A stretch of 64,000 nt of DNA, taken from the NCBI GenBank assembly GCA_035772405.1, contig JAYKKM010000209.1, positions 186,001 through 250,000 on the forward strand, written 5' to 3'. Both the position numbers and the translations under genes were made by a program. Source of the DNA: Chrysogorgia sp. JL179-B06 (taxonomy: Eukaryota; Cnidaria; Anthozoa; Scleralcyonacea; Chrysogorgiidae). Position 1 is the stretch's first letter. Each line of letters begins with the position of its first letter. Shown in pieces: positions 56,421 through 64,000 of this stretch. The notes under the pieces are model-generated. The model was given only the letters and a program-made list of their open reading frames with translations, did no database searches and was not told the DNA's origin.

Positions 56421-57095
56421 CTCGACTTTAAGGTTTTGAAATACCTCATTTCTTAGCTGGACTTCAGCAATATTCTCATCACTTTGTATACCCAAATTTA
56501 CAATGTTAGATAACTTCTGGAATTCATCAACAAGAGGACAAGTTTTTGCCATGTTGCATCAGAAACTCAAGTTCCCTTTCATACATGATGTCAATTCTAT
56601 CTGTAAGGGTAGACACACAATCCATTTCTTTGTTATATAGACATATCAGACTTGTCAGGTGCGAGTTTGCCAGTGATGATATAATAGCATCCATAAGGGT
56701 TTTGGCCTTTTGTTTGTGTGTAGCAACTTCTTGTTGTATTTCTGAGTCTCGGTGCACTTCAAACGTTGCACTGCTACTGTCAAAGGGCACTGACCGACGG
56801 ATGTTCTTGTATTCGCCTTTGTGGTGGTCAACTTTAACGGAGGTAAACTCTTTTTCACAGCTCTTGTTGCAAGACTTTTGTTGTATGTCCCAAGGGCTTC
56901 CATTACATCTAAATGACTTGTGGTTTTTCCAGGACTCTCAACAAAATTTTCTTTGAGGACAGATTGCAAATTCTCTACTCTTTTCCTACAGCGACTGCTG
57001 TTTAGATTAGGACGCTTTGCAATTGGTTCAGACTTTGATGGGCTGAGCTGGTGTTTATTGCTTTTTTTGGCGTGCTGGAGGTAGACGAAGGTATG
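56410..57095 (-). pseudogene. Unrecognised minus-strand coding remnant
   Basis: Minus strand from about 57090: KHQLSPSKSEPIAKRPNL, SRCRKRVENLQSVLKENFVE, SHLDVMEALGTYNKSLATRA, then after a shift VPFDSSSATFEVHRDSEIQQ, TLMDAIISSLANSHLTSLIC, VSTLTDRIDIMYERELEFLM, and FQKLSNIVNLG. Clearly protein-like, with at least two frameshifts. Same strand as the KDZ remnants at 58912-60873, so it may be the second ORF or C-terminus of that element. No family recognised. Confidence 0.45.
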
Positions 57096-57659
57096 AATGC
57101 CTAAGTATCATCTGGAGAATCTGGGCAAAATAAACACTATATTACCCAATAATATAAACATACTAGATATTATACTGCTAACAGTATATAGAAGAATTAG
57201 AAACGAATTCTTAGTAGCCTGCTATGTAGCAGACTCTTTTTTATAGTAAAACGTCTCTACTACAATAGGCTAAATAATGAGCAACTGCTTAACAAAAATA
57301 GAATTATATTTCTACAGATTTGTAAAGTTTGAAATGAAACCACAGGCATCAGCCAGAAATATGAAAATAAAACAACAGATTAACTATTTAATGGAACAAC
57401 TCAACACAGAAAAATGAAATAATAAAAAGCTAATAAAAACTTACCATCGATTGAGATATTTTGGATCGATGTGCTCAAAATATCTGCTTCAGAATTATCA
57501 TCAGACTCTTCCATCGCATCAAAACGTTAAAATACAAAAATTAAGACGTCAGCCAAACGCTCTTGGTAACATGTCTCCTTACATGAAAAATTATTACGAA
57601 AAACAATAGGATTGCCGAGATATAAAACGGATTACAAGAAATCGCCGATTTCGTTAAGA

Positions 57660-57830
57660 TATCACCTGAAATCTGGCAGATGCTTCCTCTCTCTCTCTTC
57701 TCGTTTCTCCGCTCGCCCGCGTTCCGATTTTCAGCGGTTTTCCTCGTTCATTACCCTCTACCGCATTCCTTATCCGAACCATATAACCCCCCTCACTGCA
57801 TTGGAAGCCTCTGCGGAGGAGAGAGACCTT
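57660..57830. repeat. GC-rich interspersed repeat (inverted copy of 27415-27600)
   Basis: CTGAAATCTGGCAGATGCTTCC...CTCTTCTCGTTTCTCCGCTCG...ATATAACCCCCCTCACTGCA is the reverse complement of the first copy, with an extra GAAGCCTCTGCGGAGGAGAG end. Confidence 0.75.
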
Positions 57831-57973
57831 TCTCCATACTTTAGATTAATGAAACCCGTTGGGAAGTCATGTCGACACATGCCCAAAAACACCTTTTTCA
57901 TAAAGGATTTCATTCTTGTCTTTTGATCGCAAACTTGTCAAAACTTCTAAGCATGGAAAGGACTGCAATGCTT

Positions 57974-58789
57974 GGGTGGAGGCTATTTCAGATACCTTGA
58001 AGCAGATCCGCCCCAGTACTTTCATTATTTTACACGGCCAATTTGCCTACTCGCAGCCTATGAGGGATATCAAAGATCTACAATTTATATAATTTGTTTC
58101 CAAATAGTCTAAGTGGATATTTTATACATATAAAAACAAATCTTAAATTTCAAGGTCTTATAATATACCGCTTCAAGAAAAACGCGTTGCGTGTTCAAAG
58201 TTGCAATATAAATCCAGACAATCAATAGTAAGGTCCATTTCCCATCTTTTCAAACGAAGGCCATTCATTGCTCGTGGCTTTCGAGTTTCGTAATATATGT
58301 TTGCGCAAAATAAAGAAAAACTGGAATACTAAAGAAATGAGCAAAATGAAGCTGATGTAAAACTGCTCCTCGATTTATATTCTGGAATATTTGTGTAACC
58401 ATAGTTAATTTAGAATAATGAAAATCGTTTATATGAGTTAATATGCACAAGCTTGCGCACGAAGCATGTGGTGGTCGTGGACTCCAAATGGTTTTGTCTT
58501 CTTGTAGATTGTGAATTTCGTTGTTGTTCGGAGCTCGTAATCTCTTACAAGAGCGCTTCTTCTGTTGTGTAGACGTAGTCATAAAATGGATTTTTTTCAT
58601 CAATAATATGGTGAATATTTACTCGAGTTGGTTCAACGTTCTCTTCCATCCATATATTAACTATGTTCCATCTTAGCGCATATTCAAATCAGGCGCACGG
58701 CCTGATTTGAATATGAACGTGTAAAATAATGAAAGTGCTGGGGCAGATCTGCTTCAAGGTATCTGAAATAGCCTCCACCCACTGCTTGA
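57974..58789. mobile_element. Fold-back element with about 63-bp arms
   Basis: GGGTGGAGGCTATTTCAGATACC...CATTATTTTACA (57974-58036) is inverted at 58727-58789. The middle has no supported gene; a minus ORF at 58603-58265 lacks motifs. Possible short flanking repeat TGCTT. Superfamily unknown. Confidence 0.75.
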
Positions 58790-58911
58790 ACGTGATAAAA
58801 ATGGAAAAGTTTACTGAATATTTATTTGAAGAACTGGTATGTTTATTGGTAGTAATTGTTATATTGTATCCTAAATAGGCACTGCATTAGTGTAAGATTA
58901 TTACAGTACCT

Positions 58912-60873
58912 CATTAGGCTTAATTGCATCATTTCCATAGTTGTCAACATCAGTCTGGTCACCAAACATTAATAAGCCATGCCGTGAGTGGGTCAGATCT
59001 TTCCACTTATTATTTTTCTGGCAAAACCCATGCAAGCATCCATACCTTCATCATATAAGTATATATATATACATTTTAAAATAATTTTTACTATTTACTG
59101 TAGTACTTTAAGATGACTTTTTAAAATTTAATCTTGAAGCCACAAAAATATAAATATATACTGTACCTCTGGACCTAATGGACAGCTGGCAGCACTTCTG
59201 GGCATGTGCTCAGGCACTTCACATGGTATGAAAGAAAATTATGATTACTAGAGTTGCTAACAATTATTTATTATCTGTTGCACAGATTGTACTACGAAAT
59301 ATGAATAGGAACTACCTGGAAATAATATGGCAGTGCAGGGGTTTACAAACCCTGACAGCTTTCATACATTATACTTATGCTAACAATTGTACCACTGACA
59401 ACACCTTGCAATATTACAAAATACCGTATGAAAGAATAGTATGTTCTACAGTATATAGTTTAAGCTGGCTGTTATTATATTATAACCTACCTGAACTCCT
59501 CAAAGCATCCGGAATTTAACACGCTGTACAATGAATGTAACTAAAGAACAATTGTAAAATATTCTCCCGATTCACACTAAGTGTGAAGCCCAAAGGAATA
59601 GCAATGTCACGTGTGTGACGGGAGAATCGCCCTGTTAAAGTTTCAGTCTTCTTTAAGTCTATGCACAGCCATTTATAGACAATCACAAGTAGACTTGGAA
59701 AAACTGTATTTAACGTTTCAGAGTAGGCAACTGTTGGTTTGTCTGGTGTGCCTGGCCAAAAGTTGCATCTCAGAGTTACAGCATCAGGAACACAACTGCA
59801 AACCTCTACCTCTTTAACATGTTTTATTCCTAAATAAATACAAATCAACTTACAAACTTATGTTTACGAGAATGCTAGGAACACCCAATCATGCTACTAG
59901 GGTAACCCTAGTAACCGAGTTATATTTTGTCCTTTTTACTGCTGTATGTAGATTGTTATTCGTGCTTCATAACCAATTGTCTAAGAAAGTTGACCCAAGA
60001 GCAGCCAGGGAAACTTGTTTGTAATCACTGTCTAACTTTGACCCAAGTGCTAGATGTAGGGTAACCTGAGTGCGCTAGGGTAACCACTATACACCTTCTA
60101 AACAGGCCATATCAGCAAAATTAATGGTTCTTCAATTAATTAATTCCATCTTTTATTAAACTGCTATTGATTGCTATTGGTTGATACTGTGTTGCTAAAC
60201 TGATTGGGTTCATCGATTGTATAGGTTGTGTATATAAAAGGCATCTAAATGTTATAATTACCTGAACTATCAATGAGGGTAAATATTCGTCTAATTTTGG
60301 TCGGGCAGTTGTGGCCATATCCAACAATAGCATGGTCGGTCAGGGTAAAGGGAACAAACATACCATCCTAAAAACATAAATGACAATTCATCAGCTATTG
60401 AAGCATTTTTTTCATATATGAAAATTATTGACATGGTGCCCATATGTTAAATCGTCGCAATTAAGAAAGATCACTTACTTTCCAAAGTTCCAGCAAATGA
60501 AACTGATTTCTGTCCTTGTGTATAGCGATCTTGCACACGATAAACACATGTATTGTCTTGGACCACAGTTTTGACAACGTGCTGATGCTTGGCTCGAACA
60601 GCCATGAACACATGTGGCATCTTCAGGCAAAGCTGATTCTCTGATGAATGTATTTAATAAACTCTCACGAACTTTAGACCAGTTCGCAAAGGCCTTGCCC
60701 TTACGTTTACCAAACGCCAAGAAAGTAGGAGGCGACGTGTAAGCTTCACCTTCGCTCTCCAATAAACAGTCGTTGTTTAGGTTCTCGATTGCAGCTGCAC
60801 CTAAATTTAGTTCACTTAGGTTTGGTCGTTGGATGCCTTGATTTCTCTTAAATTTTAATGGAATATAAGTCAA
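58912..60873 (-). pseudogene. KDZ (Kyakuja-Dileera-Zisupton) transposase, N-terminal exons with CxC2-type zinc region
   Basis: Minus-strand exon 60873-60479: YIPLKFKRNQG..., EDATCVHGCSSQASARCQNC, MCLSCARSLYTRTEISFICW (a Cys-rich CxC module), donor GTAAGT. Exon 60367-60262: DGMFVPFTLTDHAIVGYGHN, CPTKIRRIFTLIDSSG, donor GT. Exon from 59829: GIKHVKEVEVCSCVPDAVTL, FWPGTPDKPTVAYSETLN, typical of the CxC2 region of KDZ proteins. Near 59035-58912: DACMGFARK then, after a shift, HGLLMFGDQTDVDNYGNDAI, matching the DAC.GL.RK core. The DDE remainder is not found. KDZ are large eukaryotic DNA transposons. This copy is partial and shifted. Confidence 0.72.
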
Positions 60874-60879
60874 GAACCG

Positions 60880-61730
60880 TCGCTTTAAGTTTAACCACTT
60901 TTCTTCCCCTCATGTCCACGACTGCATGTTGAAAGAAATAGTTGCGAAATTACGCTTTGTCAATGCATTTATTTTAATTTACTGAATGCATTTATTATTT
61001 TAATATAATTTATAGATATTGGATGATTTAAACAATGATAGTAAACAAATAAAGTTGCTACATCAGAAGGCTTGCTATTGGATAGCTTTATAGACAAAGG
61101 TGTCTAGTGACCGCTTGAGAAGGCTTAGAAGATCTTCTGAGCAGGCTTCAACCCGCTGGTCTAAATTTAGACTTATGGGTTCAACCCAGGGCGCTTATAT
61201 ATAGGGCGGTGCAACGCGCGCATATCACGGTGGTCAATGTGTGATGCGGAAGTGGACTGGCACGAGCCGTCGTGTTTCTAGTACTGTTAAATTATGGCTG
61301 GTTTTTTGCTCACTATGTAATTTTGGATGTTAAGTACTGATTCTTTTAACGTATGGTTGCTTATTTTGCTTAACAAGTTGTACTATAGAGATCTGATTAT
61401 GGATAACGACTGCTTCTTTCTATGACTTCTATGGAGGGAAATTTCACCACGAAATCAAAGCATGTTTCCTGTTTGACTGCGGCAAGATATTCACGTATGT
61501 CGAAGATAACATTAGTACGGTTATACGGTATTCTTAAATTTTCATAAAAATCGGAGTTGATAGTTTGCAGATAAAACGATCGGGATTGGTTTATTATTAT
61601 GGCTTAACCTGATGGCTATAAAGATGGCGACCGGACGTGTGTTTACGTGCTCCGTGAAATTGAGTATAGCGTTCATCATACTAATAATTTTAGCCAAGTA
61701 GGATAAAGCTCCTATAAGAATTACCACACA
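60880..61730. other. Non-coding, possible 5' region of the following LINE
   Basis: No supported gene. 61127-61180 has a short tandem-like echo (agaaggcttagaag, cccgctggtc). From about 61240 the sequence could be the LINE 5' UTR, but I cannot place its start. Confidence 0.35.
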
Positions 61731-61737
61731 GTAATTC

Positions 61738-63055
61738 TTGTTACAGACAAGAGATTGTATCGTACATATACAAGTTGAATCCGTGCGAAATGAATCAATT
61801 GGTTATGCGACGATTCCTATTTCTACCATCATTCTGTCTGGGAGGAGAAAATCTAAATCTATCGGTGGAAATATTCTCTACTACTCGAATTCGGTGAAAA
61901 CCTTTCGGCTTGTTCTAAGTGGGGATGTGGAGACAAATCCTGGACCTTCAAATCAAGCTGGGGAAAAGAAATCACGATGGAAATATCCATGCGGAGAATG
62001 TGCGAAGCCAGTCAAAAACAATGAGGATGGAATTCTATGCGTAGACTGTTCCCTTTGGTATCACGCGAAATGCGTTGGTATTTCGAAGACTACGTTTAAT
62101 TCATATTATATTATATGCAACACCCTGATATCGACTGGAGTTGTGTTAACTGTTTGATAAGCAGACCATCAGATTCGTTCGAAGATATCGAAGGCGAAAT
62201 ATGTGGTGGAAATTACGGCACTCCTACATCAAATGCAAATGAACCATCTAATAATGGAAACTTCATGTCACCTGTCGAAGCCAATGGATTTGTCGGTTCA
62301 TCGAATAGCTCAGATTTAGAGCTATTCCCTGAGGAAGGAAAACAAAGACCAAATTTCTATCTACAAAGTGGTGTTGTGAATCCTCAGCCTAACCTCGATT
62401 CTAATGCTGATTCACCAAGACCTGGCTTGAGAAAGTCCCCTGTTCAGGTAAACAATACTTTACCTCCTCGCAATAACTCTAGCCTGAACTTGTCATTGTC
62501 TTCACTTCGTCCTTCTACCAGTGTCCATCGACATTGCACTGTTTCTCCCAGAATGTTCGAAGTATAAATTCCAAACTTAAAGACTTTCAAGACTCAATCT
62601 ATGCTAATCAATTCGACATTGTCGCCATAACAGAATCATGGCTAACCAACGCCATTTCTGACTCTGAACTGCTGCCGTGGGGCTACGATATCCATCGCTG
62701 TGATCGTCGTGTTCCAACAAACCCTTCCTCCTCTTTGCCAGCTCGTGACGGTGGGGTGTTCTTAGCGATTCGAAATGAACTCCGCTGTAAACCCGTTTCC
62801 TTGTGTGCCGATCACTGTGACATTGAATATGCCGCTGTTGAAGTACTTACAAATAACTGCGGGAAAGTATTATTCGCTGTGTTCTACAGACCGCCTAACG
62901 CGAGTATTGATTGGACCTCTCAATTTACTAGGATACTGGATAGTTGTACATATAATAAGGCTGTAATACTTGGCGACTTCAACTTCACCTCAATCAATTG
63001 CATTGAAGGTTCTGGTTTCTGGTTTCTGTGAGTCTGCTAACTCGGATTTATTTAA
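61738..63055 (+). pseudogene. CR1/L2-like LINE 5' part: 2A peptide, PHD finger, APE endonuclease, truncated
   Basis: Frame 1 contains TFRLVLSGDVETNPGP at 61900-61947, a 2A-type ribosome-skipping motif (D-x-E-x-N-P-G-P). It is followed by a PHD finger (CGECAKP, ILCVDCSLWYHAKCVG, DWSCVNC; 61990-62155) across a one-base shift near 62105. A Ser/Asn-rich linker follows. After a second shift near 62545 the endonuclease reads FSQNVRSINSKLKDFQ, DIVAITESWLT, GGVFLAIRNEL, VFYRPPNASIDW, KAVILGDFNF. It stops at a TTAA (63052-63055), where an inverted-repeat element begins. No RT is present. PHD + APE is the usual CR1/L2 N-terminal layout. Confidence 0.9.
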
Positions 63056-64000
63056 AGGTGGGTTACAGTCCCTTCTGCGCATGTGCAGGGTTTGTTTACG
63101 GTTTGCTTGTTTTGTTTATGCTGGAGACTCCACACCGGAAATGGCTGCTATATAAGTGCGTTGTTTTTATCGCAGGCATGTAGAACAATATGGTGATTTA
63201 AATCCTTTGATTTCGAATTCCAATCTATTTTGCTGCGCTGGTAGAGATAAACTGTATTTATTTCACACACACGACATGGAAGAAATTCAAAGAAGAAAAT
63301 AATTTATTAAATATGAACAATGAAGTGGCGAGACACCAAGACTGCGTAGATGCCGTGAAAATATACGAGTGAAATTCTCGGGGTACCAAAGAATCAATTT
63401 TAATATTCTGGTAAGCATTTTATAAAATACAACAAATCTTTGACCCTTTAAAGGCCTTCCATGTTCTTTAATACATGCTCTGATGTCGATTTTTTAGCCG
63501 CGGTGTGTAAACGGTAATCTCTAACAACACCGGAGGCAATGTCAAGCATATTTTTATAAAATGCAAACAAGCACTCTCTTTCAGTAGTAAAAGTCTCAAG
63601 AAAGAAAAAAGAACTTCAGTAAATATATATTACTTTATATATGTACCTTATTATAGTGTGGTGTATTTATAGTATGTTTAAAATCGAAGTCGGTCGTCGG
63701 ATTATATGTATTGTCATGTCAGTAAAAAAAACTCGAAAGCCGTGCGAGTTTACTGTATCTTAAAGAACATGGAAGGCCTTTAAATGGTCAAAGGTTTGTT
63801 GTATTTTATGAAATGCTTATCAAAATGAACTGATTCTTCGATTCGGCGGCGATTCCCCAGAGGTTTTCGAAGCATAGTAGCCGTAGAAATTGACCAGGAT
63901 TTTCGCCATGTCGGATCGTGCATGTGAAATAAATACAGTTTAGTCCAGGGCTGGTTTAGTCTTTAAAGGCATCTCTACCAGTCTAGTATTGTATCTTAAA
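63056..64000. mobile_element. Long-armed TTAA inverted-repeat element, right end outside the window
   Basis: Starts AGGTGGGTTACAGTCCC after TTAA. Nested arms: GGTAGAGATAAACTGTATTT (63240-63259) with AAATAAATACAGTTT and GGCATCTCTACC (about 63929-63980), and AGCATTTTATAAAATACAAC...CCATGTTCTTTAA (63413-63475) inverted at 63763-63825. From the arm spacing the right end should lie roughly 150-200 bp past the window. No ORF. Confidence 0.75.

Noticed and set aside
58265..58603. 112-codon minus ORF in the fold-back element
   Set aside because: No family motif and it lies in the loop of an inverted-repeat element. Not supported as a gene.
61542..61727. Minus ORF before the LINE
   Set aside because: No motif; overlaps the probable LINE 5' region.

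Overview
The window is eukaryotic and reads as metazoan repeat-rich DNA. Coding segments are separated by GT-AG introns, there is no operon organisation, and most recognisable protein sequence belongs to transposable elements. The mix (BEL/Pao, Ty3/gypsy, a Penelope-like element with a GIY-YIG domain, DIRS-type RT, CR1/L2-like LINEs with a 2A peptide and PHD finger, Kolobok, hAT, pogo, KDZ, long-armed TTAA MITEs) and several multi-exon families I associate with corals and sea anemones suggest an anthozoan cnidarian. Species and phylum are inference. I see no rRNA, tRNA or CRISPR array, and no host gene I can call intact.

Layout. 1-2.7 kb: BEL/Pao pol end, polypurine tract, a 663-bp LTR, then a decayed gag, so the LTR has element sequence on both sides. 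4.5-5.0 kb: 56-bp tandem repeat and a RecQ helicase fragment. 5.1-12.2 kb: no genes, but nested direct and inverted copies of a hairpin-ended repeat family. 12.4-13.9 kb: hAT-like gene with one frameshift. 14.2-16.4 kb (minus): pogo-like transposase split by a 517-bp TTAA MITE. 16.8-17.2 kb: HIRAN-like ORF broken at an A-run. 17.9-20.05 kb: BED-hAT transposase followed by a DIRS-like RT scrap. 20.3-25.4 kb: exons of an unrecognised gene, with a LINE tail and a Penelope-like element between them. 26.2-27.9 kb: unrecognised exon-like ORFs. 28.66-30.34 kb: RecQ-like helicase pseudogene. 31.0-33.4 kb (minus): ankyrin-repeat pseudogene. 33.5-34.1 kb: Tc1/mariner-like fragment.

36.2-50.3 kb is best read as ONE dismantled multi-exon gene: two N-terminal Cys/His modules, a large middle, an acidic EEADTR...DTDV nuclease-like motif and a C-terminal CXC cysteine motif. 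A Ty3/gypsy element (37764-42854, TSD ATTAG) and a 795-bp MITE (47777-48571, TSD TTAA) sit inside its exons, and removing either one restores the reading frame.

50.3-56.4 kb: a CR1/L2-like LINE interrupted by a nearly pristine 4,224-bp Kolobok transposon (50629-54852, TSD TTAA, 216-bp near-identical TIRs). The Kolobok carries a two-exon THAP transposase on the plus strand. Converging on it from the other TIR is a two-exon gene for a P2X7 C-terminal (ballast)-like zinc protein. This two-gene element is the most interesting object in the window. 56.4-60.9 kb: minus-strand KDZ (CxC2-type) transposase remains with foldback repeats. 61.7-63.05 kb: the 5' part of a CR1/L2-like LINE with a GDVETNPGP 2A motif, a PHD finger and an APE endonuclease, cut at a TTAA by a long-armed inverted-repeat element that runs off the window.
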